64,000 bases of DNA from Leptospira gomenensis (lineage in GTDB: Bacteria; Spirochaetota; Leptospiria; Leptospirales; Leptospiraceae). The translations under genes and the position numbers were made by a program. Below the pieces are notes generated by a model. The model did no database searches. It saw nothing but the letters and a program-made list of their open reading frames with translations, and was not told the DNA's origin. Positions 52,659 through 62,003 of the stretch are shown in pieces; position 1 is the first letter of the stretch; each line of letters starts with the position of its first letter. The stretch lies in NCBI RefSeq assembly GCF_004770155.1, contig NZ_RQFA01000015.1:1-64000 (forward strand), in the 5' to 3' direction.

Positions 52659-53012
52659 ATGTCGAAAAAAACAACGATCCTGCTTTCTCTCGTCTTTTCC
52701 TTTTTTCTCTGGGCCAAATCGAACGGAGAGTTCACCTTAGACGGTAAATATAAATATCACAACGTAGGCATCCAGGATCAATTCGCGTATCTGGAAATCA
52801 ACGGACAAATCGAAAATCTTTCGGGCAAGGATCACGCGGAAGCGTTCTTTACGATAAACTTCTACGACAAGGACGATATACTTCTCGAATCCTGTCGTTT
52901 CGCCGTTCAGGGACTTCCGGCGGGTCAGAAAAAGGATTTTTATGCGAGCGCAAAATACGTGGACCCGAAGCTGATCCGGCGTTTTACGATCGAATTCGAA
53001 AGCAATAACTAA
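52659..53012 (+). CDS. Exported protein with FxLYD-like beta domain
   Basis: 117 residues from ATG 52659, preceded by AAGGA. Signal peptide ([21 protein letters not shown]). The mature part ([43 protein letters not shown], then [15 protein letters not shown]) resembles FxLYD/DUF3426-type single Ig-like domains that occur in periplasmic proteins. It lies 24 bases before the SPFH lipoprotein gene, so the products may work together. Confidence 0.72.
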   Translation: MSKKTTILLSLVFSFFLWAKSNGEFTLDGKYKYHNVGIQDQFAYLEINGQIENLSGKDHAEAFFTINFYDKDDILLESCRFAVQGLPAGQKKDFYASAKYVDPKLIRRFTIEFESNN

Positions 53013-53035
53013 ATAAAAAAGGAATATAACAGTTT

Positions 53036-53845
53036 ATGAATAGGAAAAAATTCTTCTTAGTTCTTCTTTTGTTCGGAACCTTGAATTGCGGCGCCACCGT
53101 ACGACCGGGTGAAATAGGCCTTTTTTGGAAGCCTTTCGGAATCAGCGACGTGGGTCTGAGTAAGGATCCGGTGTTGAACGGTTTTTATTGGCTTTTACCT
53201 TGGAATGATATTTATACGTATTCTACACAATGGAATTCGTACAAGGAAAAAGTGGACGTTCTCACCAACGACGACCTTAAAATCGACGTTCAAGCGGTGA
53301 TCATCATGCGGCCGGTCCGCGACGAAATCTTTCAGCTCCACGTGGAAGTCGGTCCAGAATATTATAAAAGTATAGTACAGCCCGAATTTCGCGCCTCGAT
53401 TAGAAACGTTGTCTCTCATCATCAGATGATTCAGATTTCCAAAAATAGCGCCGTTTTGGCGAAGGACATCAAATCCGCCGTGATCGAACGGACCAAGGGA
53501 AAACACGTCGAGGTTTTCGACGTGATTTTGGACGACGTAGAATATTCTCCTAATATGTTGCACGCGATCGAAGCTAAGTTGACCAAACAACAGGAGTTGG
53601 AACAGCAGAAATACGAGCTCGAAATCGCCGAAAAAAACATCGAAATCGCCAAACGTAAGGCGAAAGCGGACGCGGAAGCTCAGTTGATCCGCGCGGAAGC
53701 TCAGGCCAAATCCCAGACGATCATCAACGAAAGACTTACGACGAAATATCTGCAGTATAAGGCGTTCGAAAGCCCGAACTCCAAGATGATCTTCGTTCCT
53801 CAGGATAAGAATAATCTTCCGATCGTGGTCAGTCCTAAGGATTAA
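53036..53845 (+). CDS. Prohibitin/SPFH-domain lipoprotein
   Basis: 269 residues. Lipoprotein signal with lipobox GTLNC (C18), then an SPFH/Band 7 domain (RPGEIGLFWKPFG, LKIDVQAVIIMRPVRDE, PEFRASIRNVV) and a long coiled-coil (about 175-245, rich in Ala, Glu and Lys). Prohibitin-like proteins form large rings on membranes. A lipid-anchored periplasmic version is unusual, since most carry an N-terminal membrane helix facing the cytoplasm. Confidence 0.85.
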   Translation: MNRKKFFLVLLLFGTLNCGATVRPGEIGLFWKPFGISDVGLSKDPVLNGFYWLLPWNDIYTYSTQWNSYKEKVDVLTNDDLKIDVQAVIIMRPVRDEIFQLHVEVGPEYYKSIVQPEFRASIRNVVSHHQMIQISKNSAVLAKDIKSAVIERTKGKHVEVFDVILDDVEYSPNMLHAIEAKLTKQQELEQQKYELEIAEKNIEIAKRKAKADAEAQLIRAEAQAKSQTIINERLTTKYLQYKAFESPNSKMIFVPQDKNNLPIVVSPKD

Positions 53846-53894
53846 TACAACCTAACGCCCGTTCGTCGAAACTCCGCGCGGTTTTCCGCCGTTT

Positions 53895-56132
53895 TTACTG
53901 CGCGGCGACTAACGCATGAAAGTCAGGATCGTCCCGGAAATGATCGAAATCGCTGTCTTTAAAATCCGTTTTCGGTTTACCCAGGCTTAGGGCCAGTTTC
54001 GTATAACGGATCGTGTTTTCCTTGTTTTTTTCCAGCGAATTGAGACAAGCCAGGTTGAACGCAAGCCGTCCGTCCTGTATGTTAGACGGCAGAAGCGTTT
54101 CCACCAAGGGAAGAAATTTCCCTCCTTCGTATTTCGCGATAAAAACGATGATATCTCCCGCGAAGTATTCGGCGGTGTTGTAGGAGTTTCCGGTCACGTT
54201 TCCTTTTACGATCGAATTCCGGTTTACTCCCAATTTCGGAAACAATTCGTGATAACATTCCAAAACCCAACGGGCGAGTTCCGGTTTGTTCGATTGTAAA
54301 AAACGGTTCAGGGCCATGGAAGAGATCTGCATCGCCAAGTCGTCCAAGGAGAGTTTCGTTTTTTCGTCGGACGTCTTTTCCTTGTATTCCAATACGCGGT
54401 CGAATTCCCGCTTATAACGATCCTTGTTCTCGGTGAAATTCCTATCGAGTCTGTCGATCGATTGTTCCATCGTAGTTTTCCAAACCCAAGGATAATCCTC
54501 CAATACTTCTCCGGAAACGTCGTCGATCAGTTCCTGTTCCTTTTCCGTGTTTTCCCGTTTTTCTTTTTTTTCTTTTTCATTGGGAAAGAATTTTTTGAAG
54601 AAGGAATCCTCTTTTCCTCGAGAGGTGTGAAAGGCGATTTCCGCTTCCTCGTCGTGAAAGTGCGAATACGCGAAATAAACCCCTTCTTTGTCCCGAGGAA
54701 CGAGTTTGAATTCCTCTCCGCTTAGAACGGAGATCGCGTTTTCAATCGAAAGATAGGCGAGGATATCGCGGACGATTTCGTAATTTTCCCCCAATATGTC
54801 CAGAACTTCGGAGCCGTCGATTTCGGAAGAATTAGATTTTCCTAATATATTCGCGTAAAACGGCGTGAAATCCAGGATGTATTCTATGAAGTTTGCCCCT
54901 TCCGAAATTGCGTCCTCGTAGTCGGTTCCCGAATGCCAGTCGAAACCTAAGAATAGGATCTCTCCCGCGTCGTCCCAATACGAATCGATCACGAGAACGT
55001 CTTCGTTGACAGTTCCTTCCCGAGCCAAAAAAAGGATCCAGTTGCGGATCGTCGCATGGACATATCCGGCCAACGAACGCCAGTTATACTCTAACAGACG
55101 TTTGGCGATTTCGGGTTCTTCCTCGGAAAGTTCAACCGCGCGACGAGCCACGTATTCCTGAAACGTCGCGTCGAAAACGGGCGTATCGTACGACTCGGAA
55201 GCCGAATCGGATTCGGGACGGATGTCGCGGATCCAACCGCAGATTTCCCGCAACAGAAATCCTCCCAATCCGTATTCGATTTCGGGAACCTCTAGATCGC
55301 AGGTTCCGTGTTCCACTCGCGTGATGGCTGCTTCTCCGTATTTGTTTTTGATAAAAGGATGATATACGAACCAGTTTTGACTTTCGTCGTAGGTGCCGAA
55401 AGATTGTACGTCTTGGAAATCCTTGCCTACGATTTCCAAGGGGCCGATCCACCAACTTTCCCCTTCTTCCAATATTTCCGCTTCCCAACCGTAGTCGTCT
55501 AAAACCTTGGCCGGTTTGTTCGAATCTTCGTCCGGAGTTCCGACGCCTTGGATCGAAAATGTCGGATAATCGTTGTCGTCGTGTACGATTTCCATTCCGT
55601 TAAAGATCGAGACGAAACGTCCCATGGATTGTGGAACGGACGAATGGATTTTTCCGAGGTACGGTGGATTCCAGACGAGATGAACGGGAGTTTCCTCGTC
55701 GTAAGACCAAGGTAAGGTGAGGACGAATCTGCCTTCTTCGTCGATTCTTGCGTCGGTGATCGATTCCAAGATTCTGTCCCAGAGAATTTTGCATTCTTCG
55801 GTTTCGGTCAAAAAACGGAACTGGTCGCGTAACGCTTGTTTGCGGTCCGGCGCATCGAGAATCCGTTTCCAGGTTTCCGGATAATTCGGATCTCCCGTGA
55901 GAGGTTTAAACGTAGGAACTGCTTCCGATGATTCGGTAAATCCGCGTGATAGGGCTTCGGAGACGAGATGGGCAAATCCTTGGAGACAGGACTGACGATT
56001 CGAAAACGTCTTTGCGGTTCGTCTGCCCACGGAACCGGTTTCTCCTTCGGAAATCAAAATGGAATATCCGGAAATTTCGATTTGGCGAAACCTTTCGGTC
56101 CCGTTGTCCGAAAGAAGAAAGTGTTTTTTCAT
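53895..56132 (-). CDS. Large WGR-domain protein of unknown function
   Basis: 745 residues from ATG 56132 after AAGGGG. Residues 1-80 match the WGR domain ([38 protein letters not shown]), known from PARPs and the bacterial WGR/MolR proteins. The rest is acidic and helical-to-mixed with no catalytic motif I recognise; a Lys/Glu-rich low-complexity segment ([14 protein letters not shown]) lies near residue 535, and the C-terminus has TPR-like helices ([43 protein letters not shown]). Possibly involved in nucleic-acid binding or adaptor roles. Its orientation is convergent with the SPFH gene. Confidence 0.72.
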   Translation of the reverse strand: MKKHFLLSDNGTERFRQIEISGYSILISEGETGSVGRRTAKTFSNRQSCLQGFAHLVSEALSRGFTESSEAVPTFKPLTGDPNYPETWKRILDAPDRKQALRDQFRFLTETEECKILWDRILESITDARIDEEGRFVLTLPWSYDEETPVHLVWNPPYLGKIHSSVPQSMGRFVSIFNGMEIVHDDNDYPTFSIQGVGTPDEDSNKPAKVLDDYGWEAEILEEGESWWIGPLEIVGKDFQDVQSFGTYDESQNWFVYHPFIKNKYGEAAITRVEHGTCDLEVPEIEYGLGGFLLREICGWIRDIRPESDSASESYDTPVFDATFQEYVARRAVELSEEEPEIAKRLLEYNWRSLAGYVHATIRNWILFLAREGTVNEDVLVIDSYWDDAGEILFLGFDWHSGTDYEDAISEGANFIEYILDFTPFYANILGKSNSSEIDGSEVLDILGENYEIVRDILAYLSIENAISVLSGEEFKLVPRDKEGVYFAYSHFHDEEAEIAFHTSRGKEDSFFKKFFPNEKEKKEKRENTEKEQELIDDVSGEVLEDYPWVWKTTMEQSIDRLDRNFTENKDRYKREFDRVLEYKEKTSDEKTKLSLDDLAMQISSMALNRFLQSNKPELARWVLECYHELFPKLGVNRNSIVKGNVTGNSYNTAEYFAGDIIVFIAKYEGGKFLPLVETLLPSNIQDGRLAFNLACLNSLEKNKENTIRYTKLALSLGKPKTDFKDSDFDHFRDDPDFHALVAAQ

Positions 56133-56283
56133 GTTTGCCCCTTGGTTTTGGGATGATCTAAAGTGCACCGGAAGAGTATAAACGATACGCTCTTCAATGA
56201 CTTATCAGGTTATATTCTGATGTCGATCGAATTATCACGGATCGCAAGGATTCAAAATTTTTGTACTCGGTAGGAAGAAGGGT

Positions 56284-56997
56284 TCAGATCGTTTTGGCGA
56301 CCGCTTGCACTGGATCGGAAACGTGTCGAATGTCCATTCCCGTGTTTAGACGCACCAGTTCTTCCGCGATGTTAACCGCATAGTCTCCGGTTCTTTCCAA
56401 ACAAAGGATCAATCGATATACGTCCGCGAATTGATTTTTGTCCAATCTCGGATCCATTACGAATTTGAGGAACGCGGATTGACAGAGGTTGTTGATTTCT
56501 TCCTCCACGGAATGAACGCTTCCGTAGAATCTGTTTTTTTCCTCGACCAAGGATTCGACCGCCATTCCCACGATCGTGATCACCCGCGAAAGCAGTTTGC
56601 TCAGAATTTCCTCTTCGCAAAAAAATCTCTGTGGAATCAGACCTCTGCGAAAACATTTGGCGCAGTTGACGATTTGGTCGCCCATTCGTTCCAGGTTTCT
56701 GGTGATCCGGATCGCGGAAAGTGCGAAGCGGAGTGGATCCCGTTTTAGAATCACTTCTCCGTCCACCTGATCCATTCCCATAGAATTACGGTTGGCGACC
56801 GCCTCGAGGATCGCGTTTTGGGAAAGGTTGTCGTTCTGTTTTTCCAGATTGTCGATCAGGTCGTCGCGGTCTATGAGCTTTCTTGCAAGTTCGGTGTCGT
56901 CTTTTTCCAAAGCGTCGTCCAAAAGAAGCACCTGTTCGAGACAAAGTTCGGCCATGCTGTACAGGTTTTTACGTAGAAAGTCGAATTTGGAGGACAT
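56284..56997 (-). CDS. phoU: PhoU-type phosphate regulator
   Basis: 237 residues, two PhoU helical repeats: residues about 10-100 (ending [18 protein letters not shown]) and about 115-215 (ending [15 protein letters not shown]). The E/DxxxD metal-binding motifs ERMGDQ and ERTGDY are intact. PhoU restrains phosphate uptake through PstB and a sensor kinase, but neither pst genes nor phoR is in the window, so it may instead serve a Na/Pi transporter. It follows the two PRC-barrel genes on the same strand. Confidence 0.88.
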   Translation of the reverse strand: MSSKFDFLRKNLYSMAELCLEQVLLLDDALEKDDTELARKLIDRDDLIDNLEKQNDNLSQNAILEAVANRNSMGMDQVDGEVILKRDPLRFALSAIRITRNLERMGDQIVNCAKCFRRGLIPQRFFCEEEILSKLLSRVITIVGMAVESLVEEKNRFYGSVHSVEEEINNLCQSAFLKFVMDPRLDKNQFADVYRLILCLERTGDYAVNIAEELVRLNTGMDIRHVSDPVQAVAKTI

Positions 56998-57106
56998 GGG
57001 ATTTCGTTTCCACCCGTATCTTTTTCTCAAGATTCCGAATCGAATCGATCGCGGAAAATGGACTGAACTTCAGGTACTCGAAATCGTTCGTAAAAAATTC
57101 GTTCGG

Positions 57107-57538
57107 TCAAGAAGATTTTCTTTTGAGCAAAACCTTGTCTCCGATTTCCTGAATTTTGGAAACGTGAATCTTTGTTCTTTCTTTGGATAAAGGATTGAAC
57201 GAAGTTTTAACGAGCAGAGATTCGAGTTTTCCGTTTTTGGAAACGGTTTCCTCCACGGTTCCCAATTCGGAACCGTCGCTGTTCAATACTTTGAGCCCCT
57301 TGTATTTTTCGTGCGGAACCACGTCCAAAAGAATCGCGTCCACTCCTAAAGTGCGTACGTAGTCGATTCCTACGAATAGATCCGGCTTCATAAAACCCTG
57401 ATCGATCGTAATTCCGACGATCCGTTTTTCGATCCGATCGATATGAAGTTTGACGACGACTCCGAGCACCTCTCCTTCCGGATCCAAGGCTTCTTTTCCG
57501 AGGATATCGTCCGATGTGATATCACTTTCGTTTGTCAT
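57107..57538 (-). CDS. PRC-barrel domain protein 2
   Basis: 143 residues. Two PRC-barrel-like halves can be seen: DDILGKEALDPEGEVLGVVVKLHID and KYKGLKVLNSDGSELGTVEETVS, each opening with a G-x-x-V/A-x-D/N-x-x-G-x-x-x-G pattern. PRC barrels bind RNA-processing or photosynthetic partners elsewhere; a role here is unknown. Its 5' end overlaps the upstream PRC-barrel gene by 17 bases. Confidence 0.7.
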   Translation of the reverse strand: MTNESDITSDDILGKEALDPEGEVLGVVVKLHIDRIEKRIVGITIDQGFMKPDLFVGIDYVRTLGVDAILLDVVPHEKYKGLKVLNSDGSELGTVEETVSKNGKLESLLVKTSFNPLSKERTKIHVSKIQEIGDKVLLKRKSS

Positions 57539-57971
57539 AAACTTTTTTCAGAAGTACGTTTTTGAGCGAGGTTTCTATGTCTTCTGGATACAATTCCAAT
57601 TTGGGGGAAACCGGGAATTTGCGGACCCAAAAGCGGACGAGTTTCGGAGAACCGGGTGCGGTTTGAATCGAAACGACGGTTCCTAACAAACGCGCGTTTT
57701 TATCGTAGACTCGTTTTCCGAGAAGATTGCTCGGAGGATCGATTTTCAGAAGTAGTCTTTCTTTGGAATCCGTTTTAAGATGTTCTTTGGAGAAATAAAT
57801 TCTGCGGAAGCGTTTGAGAACGACGATACCCGAAAGAGCTCCGGATCGGAATCGAACGTCGATCAATCTTCCGGAATTCTCGCCGGTTTTGGAAAGTACG
57901 TTTCTGCCGAAAGAGGTCCAAAAACTTTTGGAATCCTGAAATTCCTTTTCATTGTCCGAAAATAAAATCAT
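57522..57971 (-). CDS. PRC-barrel domain protein 1
   Basis: 149 residues. A basic N-terminal half (FGRNVLSKTGENSGRLIDVRFRSGALSGIVVLKRFRRIYF) and a C-terminal half (LLGKRVYDKNARLLGTVVSIQTAPGSPKLVRFWV) each fit the PRC-barrel pattern of strand, GKxVxD turn and G-x-V strand. It overlaps PRC-barrel protein 2, a probable tandem duplication. Not otherwise identified. Confidence 0.68.
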   Translation of the reverse strand: MILFSDNEKEFQDSKSFWTSFGRNVLSKTGENSGRLIDVRFRSGALSGIVVLKRFRRIYFSKEHLKTDSKERLLLKIDPPSNLLGKRVYDKNARLLGTVVSIQTAPGSPKLVRFWVRKFPVSPKLELYPEDIETSLKNVLLKKVYDKRK

Positions 57972-58019
57972 CTCGTTCCAAGATGAAAAGGAATTTGAAA
58001 GAATCCAATTCTTTTTAGG

Positions 58020-58442
58020 TCATATCGTTCCGGTCTTACGAAGAATTTGCCAGAGAAGACAAAGAAAACTTCCGTATTGAACGACGAAGCCGGTGAAGCG
58101 GACGTTCACCGCCATCTCGGATCCGGAAGAGATATGCGTGATACTTTGTAGGATTCTCGCGCCGAGTACGATTTCGCATACGAGTGCGAACGTCGAATCC
58201 AATATTCCCGCGAACGCTCCCGTGAGAACCAGCGCCGCGAACAAGGGCAGGTTTTCGAGACAGTTGGTGTGGGCTCGATTCAATCTCCAATAAAATTCGG
58301 TGCCGTGTTTGATTCCTGCGGGAAATTCGTTCGATTTGTTTTTTCCCATAAGAACCTTTAAGGAACGAATGCTTACGAGCCAAAGCCCGAGCACGAGCGT
58401 CCATACGATAAATCCCAAGAGTGCGAGGATCGCTGGATTCAT
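58020..58442 (-). CDS. MAPEG-family membrane protein
   Basis: 140 residues with four hydrophobic segments. The MAPEG pattern is visible: [21 protein letters not shown] (conserved N/E region) and a later [10 protein letters not shown]. Family members are glutathione-dependent membrane enzymes in eukaryotes; bacterial versions are mostly uncharacterised. The ribosome site (GGAG) before the ATG lies within a predicted hairpin. Confidence 0.85.
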   Translation of the reverse strand: MNPAILALLGFIVWTLVLGLWLVSIRSLKVLMGKNKSNEFPAGIKHGTEFYWRLNRAHTNCLENLPLFAALVLTGAFAGILDSTFALVCEIVLGARILQSITHISSGSEMAVNVRFTGFVVQYGSFLCLLWQILRKTGTI

Positions 58443-58446
58443 ACCA

Positions 58447-58472
58447 ATTCTCCGTTTCGTTTTTCGGAGAAT
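58447..58472 (-). promoter_or_regulatory. Hairpin covering the MAPEG ribosome-binding site
   Basis: On the minus strand ATTCTCCG (58472-58465) can pair fully with CGGAGAAT (58454-58447) around a ten-base loop. The second arm contains GGAG, seven bases before the ATG, so folding would hide the Shine-Dalgarno. It could be a simple translational control or thermosensor-like element, or chance. Confidence 0.4.
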
Positions 58473-58552
58473 GGAATACGGGGACCTTTCAAAGGCAAGT
58501 AGGATTTTGTTCGAACGATCCAGTGCGCTTCGATTTCATTCCCCGTTTCGGT

Positions 58553-59113
58553 TTATTGTTTCCGGATCAGTTCGGAAATTTTTTCCTTCATGAGAACGGA
58601 TTCGGCGGCTCCGTGAACGGTCCAGTGATAGTCTTCCGGATTTTTTGAGGAAACGTTTGCGAAGAGTATATAATTTCCGTTTTCCCAATCGATCGGCGAA
58701 GAGGCCTCGTATGAAAAATAAATCGGCGATTCGGAAAGTCCGATTCCGTAATACAGGATATGACTTTCCAGAGAATGTCGTAGTTCCGGCGGAAGGACTT
58801 GGATGATCGTTCCGGAAAATCCTCCTTTGAGAGTTTCGACGACCTCGTAACGATTCACCCTGAACTCGTAGTCGGGTATTTTTTTTCCGCGGGGGATTTC
58901 GATTTTTCGCTCCTTCAACAAGGCGGCGTCGATTTTGATTTTTCGAATCGTATAAGAGGGGTTAGTCGGTTTTACGACGAACACGTACGCGGATCGGTCC
59001 ACGAGTTCTTCCAGTTCTATTTTGTGATAGTGGATCTGGCTCATACAGAGTACGGGGAACAACAATAGAAACGCCGCGATTCCCGGCGCTTTTTTTCGGT
59101 TCGAAAGGAACAT
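58553..59113 (-). CDS. Exported protein of unknown function in the imelysin locus
   Basis: 186 residues from ATG 59113; the frame is open to 59182, so the start is not certain. Signal peptide (KKAPGIAAFLLLFPVLCMS). The mature part has strands such as YVFVVKPTNPSYTIRKIKI, NRYEVVETLKGGFSGTIIQVL and NGNYILFANV, a soluble beta-rich fold I cannot assign. The frame overlaps the imelysin gene end (ATG-stop overlap at 59179-59182 if the longer start is used), which ties it to that operon. Confidence 0.7.
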   Translation of the reverse strand: MFLSNRKKAPGIAAFLLLFPVLCMSQIHYHKIELEELVDRSAYVFVVKPTNPSYTIRKIKIDAALLKERKIEIPRGKKIPDYEFRVNRYEVVETLKGGFSGTIIQVLPPELRHSLESHILYYGIGLSESPIYFSYEASSPIDWENGNYILFANVSSKNPEDYHWTVHGAAESVLMKEKISELIRKQ

Positions 59114-59178
59114 GGGCGAAGTTACGACGTTTTCCTCTACGCGTTTTCCCTTTCGGTCAAAGTTTCGTAAAAAAGAGA

Positions 59179-60408
59179 TCAATCTCCGTCGGAATTGGAG
59201 GGAAGCGCGTTGGCTCCCAATACGCCGATCACTTCCGTCGCGTAAATCACGCGGAGTTCCCGCAGACGATCGTAAATTTCCTCGTCTACGAAGGAGAGAT
59301 TGCCCGCGATGTCCGCGCGTAACGTGGCCGCCGAATCGATTCTACTTTGAATTCTTGTTTTGAGCGTGGAAATTTTTTCCTTTATCCGAAGATCCAGGGA
59401 TTCGTTTTGGAGCTGAACCAGATAACGCAAGGGTCTCGCCTCCGCGTCGCCGGCGTTTCCGAGATAAACCAACTCGATCCCTTCCACGGAGGCAAGAAGA
59501 TCGCGATAAGAATTGTCGCTGTATTTGGATTCCACTTTGGCGGGGAGGGGCACCGGGCCGGCCAAGGTTAATCCTGCGGGAACTCCCACACGAACGTCCT
59601 GATCGGTGTAGATCAGTTGGACCGTTCCGTTGAGGAAGGAATCCACGGCGTCCCGGATTCCTGCGAAGTTGCCCGTTCCCGTGGACAAATTTCCGGCGAA
59701 GTTTCCGACCGACGGAGACCAAGCGCCTAACAGACGTTGTGCGTCCCGTTCGATCACTTCGGCCAGAGCGGCGATATAGTCCAGTGTTCTCGCGCTTCCA
59801 GCGTTTTCCGTGTTGACCGTCGCGATCGCCGAGGTTCCCGTTCCGGAATCGTAGAGAAAGTATTCCAAGGTTTCGAATCCTTTTCTGGGAATCGATAGGG
59901 TATCCACCGAGGATACGTTGATCGTTGCGGGCGTCGTTCCGGCCACGATCGTTTCCAGATCCGCGGCGTCGGGGCGGAAGGATTCTCCCAAGATATATCC
60001 GTCCAGTCTGTGGAAGTAGTTGGACGGGATGTAAGAACGGCTGATATAAAAGACTTCGCCTTGTTTGAAGATACGTCTCGCGGCGATCCATTTGTTCCGG
60101 AGATCGTTCAGATTCGTCTGGTTGGGCGTAGCCTTGTAAGCGGCGGCGCTCGTTTTGAGTTCTCCCGCAGCGCTCACCAACAGTTCGAACCGCGCGATCG
60201 CGACCTTGTTGGCGGTGTAACTCAAAAATTCTCCGGTACTCGCATTGGCGAACAAAGCCAGGATCAGAGTTTCCGCTCCGGATATTTTTCCCAGTTCCTC
60301 GCAGCGGACTCCGGGGAGGATCACCGCCGCGGTCAGCAGTAAGATCCTGATTTTTTTCGCGATCGGAACTCGTAAGTTTAGTATTTTAGAAAATTCTAAA
60401 TTTCTCAT
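59179..60408 (-). CDS. Imelysin-family (M75-like) lipoprotein
   Basis: 409 residues. Signal with lipobox LPGVRC (C36). Two helical-bundle halves of the imelysin fold: NLNDLRNKWIAARRIFKQGEVFYISRS, then KGFETLEYFLYDSG in place of the GxHAIEYLLW motif. Imelysin-like proteins are periplasmic and linked to iron uptake; the name comes from a reported insulin-cleaving protease activity that has not been upheld for most members. The stop overlaps the following gene's longer start, and its own start overlaps the di-haem gene stop, so all are coupled. A palindrome copy (59574-59590) encodes VGVPAG. Confidence 0.85.
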   Translation of the reverse strand: MRNLEFSKILNLRVPIAKKIRILLLTAAVILPGVRCEELGKISGAETLILALFANASTGEFLSYTANKVAIARFELLVSAAGELKTSAAAYKATPNQTNLNDLRNKWIAARRIFKQGEVFYISRSYIPSNYFHRLDGYILGESFRPDAADLETIVAGTTPATINVSSVDTLSIPRKGFETLEYFLYDSGTGTSAIATVNTENAGSARTLDYIAALAEVIERDAQRLLGAWSPSVGNFAGNLSTGTGNFAGIRDAVDSFLNGTVQLIYTDQDVRVGVPAGLTLAGPVPLPAKVESKYSDNSYRDLLASVEGIELVYLGNAGDAEARPLRYLVQLQNESLDLRIKEKISTLKTRIQSRIDSAATLRADIAGNLSFVDEEIYDRLRELRVIYATEVIGVLGANALPSNSDGD

Positions 60409-61967
60409 AAGGACTCCAGAAAGAGGATCAACTTATCGCGGTCGGATTTGGGAAGGGCGACGAATTTGTTTTTCGCTTCCAGTGCTTCGCCTCCGTGCCA
60501 TAGGATCGCCTCCTTGTGACCGCGTGCGCGTCCGTCGTGGAGGAGATGATTGTGCCCGTTCACTTTAGGGATCAGACCGGTTCCCCAGAGAGGTGCGGTT
60601 CTCCATTCGTTTCCGGTCGCTTCAAAGTCGGGTCGGTTATCCGACAGATCGGCGCCCATATCGTGCAACAAAAGATCGGTATAGGGTTTGATATGTTGGA
60701 AGGATACTTCGGGAAATCCTTCCAAGGCGCCGGTGAATACGTAGGGTTTGTGACAGGTATTACATCCGATTTCGGTAAAGATTTCTTTTCCGCGGATTAC
60801 ATCCGGGCTCGTCCAATTTCTTCTGCCCGGAGCTCCGACCAAGGTGGTATAAAAAGTCACGAGGTCCGCGGTGCGGGCGGAAATTTCGGTTCCTTCCGGG
60901 GTTCCGTTGTTTCCCGGGGTAGAGTTGAAACAATCCGTTTGAGTTCCTACGCAGTTCGGATTCGGGAAGAGAGGGCTCGTGATTCCGATATCTCCCAGAA
61001 ATGCGCCTTGGTTTTGCTGATTCAAATTCGGCTCGTTGGCCTTCCATCCGAAACGTCCCAAGGTTTTCTTTTGCAGTTTTGCATCCCAAACGAAATTGGG
61101 TTTTCCCGAAATTCCGTCTCCGTCCGCGTCGTTTTCGTCGGCGAAGGAAAGAATGGTGGATTCCGGAATCGCCGCCAAAAGTCCCAGCCCCGGGATCATC
61201 GGGGAAGTGCGAGGGGACATGTGGAATCCGGAAGGATCGCCGGTCGGATCTCCGAAGTTCCAGCCGGTGATCGTGAACGTCGGTCTTCGGAGGGAATAGG
61301 CTTCTCCGTCCGGAAAAGCCCCCGGTTCTTCGGTGAAGTTGACCGTCGCGATCGCTTCTTCCGGTACAGCCGGGTAATTTGTAGGATCTGCGACGATTCC
61401 CGGGATTCCTTTGTCGTTGAGTTGAAGTCCGTAGTTGTCCAATCCGATCGGCCCGCCCGTGATCGGGTCCTTTCCGTCTTTACTCAAGCGGATGAGAATG
61501 GTGGTAAACGCGCTGCTTCCGCTTGCGGGAGGAGTTCCTCTTCCGTCCTTCACGTGGCAACCGTTGCAAGAATTGTTGTTAAAGACCGGACCCAGTCCGA
61601 CGGAGGCGGAATTTCCCGGTTGAACCCAATCTCGATTGAAGAAGGAGTTCCCACCTTGGAATTCGATGTTTCCCCCGTCCCGCAGATTGGCCGCAACTAG
61701 GTCGAAGGCGTTCACCGTATCGTCGAACGTGGTGGTCCACCCTCCCGAATATTGTTCTCCGGGATCCTGATTTTGAAGATAGAGAAGGATGGCGGCGGTT
61801 TCCGCGGAACGGTCCCCTTTGGGAGAGGATCGGAACGGATCGACGTCGCCGCAGCCCGAAAACGAAACGAAAAGCGCGATACACATCAGCCCTTTTCGCA
61901 GGTAAGAATGGAATGAAACCTCAGAGCGGGGTGTTCCCCGCTTTTTTGTCGTATTTTTGTTTTTCAT
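60405..61967 (-). CDS. Di-haem oxidoreductase (thiol-oxidoreductase/DHOR type) lipoprotein
   Basis: 520 residues. Lipobox FSGC (C39). Two c-type haem sites: CNGCH (C134-H138) and CNTCH (C402-H406). The middle region (EEPGAFPDGEAYSLRRPTFTITG, ADENDADGDGISGKPNFVWD, KTLGRFGWKANEPNL) and C-terminus (VNGHNHLLHDGRARGHKEAILWHGGEA) fit DHOR/MauG-like proteins that sit beside imelysins in iron loci. The four-base overlap with the downstream imelysin gene suggests a joint translation. A GC hairpin (61926-61941) lies within the first codons; a start at ATG 61886 is the alternative. Confidence 0.88.
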   Translation of the reverse strand: MKNKNTTKKRGTPRSEVSFHSYLRKGLMCIALFVSFSGCGDVDPFRSSPKGDRSAETAAILLYLQNQDPGEQYSGGWTTTFDDTVNAFDLVAANLRDGGNIEFQGGNSFFNRDWVQPGNSASVGLGPVFNNNSCNGCHVKDGRGTPPASGSSAFTTILIRLSKDGKDPITGGPIGLDNYGLQLNDKGIPGIVADPTNYPAVPEEAIATVNFTEEPGAFPDGEAYSLRRPTFTITGWNFGDPTGDPSGFHMSPRTSPMIPGLGLLAAIPESTILSFADENDADGDGISGKPNFVWDAKLQKKTLGRFGWKANEPNLNQQNQGAFLGDIGITSPLFPNPNCVGTQTDCFNSTPGNNGTPEGTEISARTADLVTFYTTLVGAPGRRNWTSPDVIRGKEIFTEIGCNTCHKPYVFTGALEGFPEVSFQHIKPYTDLLLHDMGADLSDNRPDFEATGNEWRTAPLWGTGLIPKVNGHNHLLHDGRARGHKEAILWHGGEALEAKNKFVALPKSDRDKLILFLESL

Positions 61968-62003
61968 AAACGTTCATCATCTTTTTTTAATATTATTTTT
62001 TGT

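Noticed and set aside
60516..61700. 394-codon + strand frame opposite the di-haem gene
   Set aside because: Long only because of codon bias on the opposite strand; the di-haem reading has haem motifs and a lipobox.
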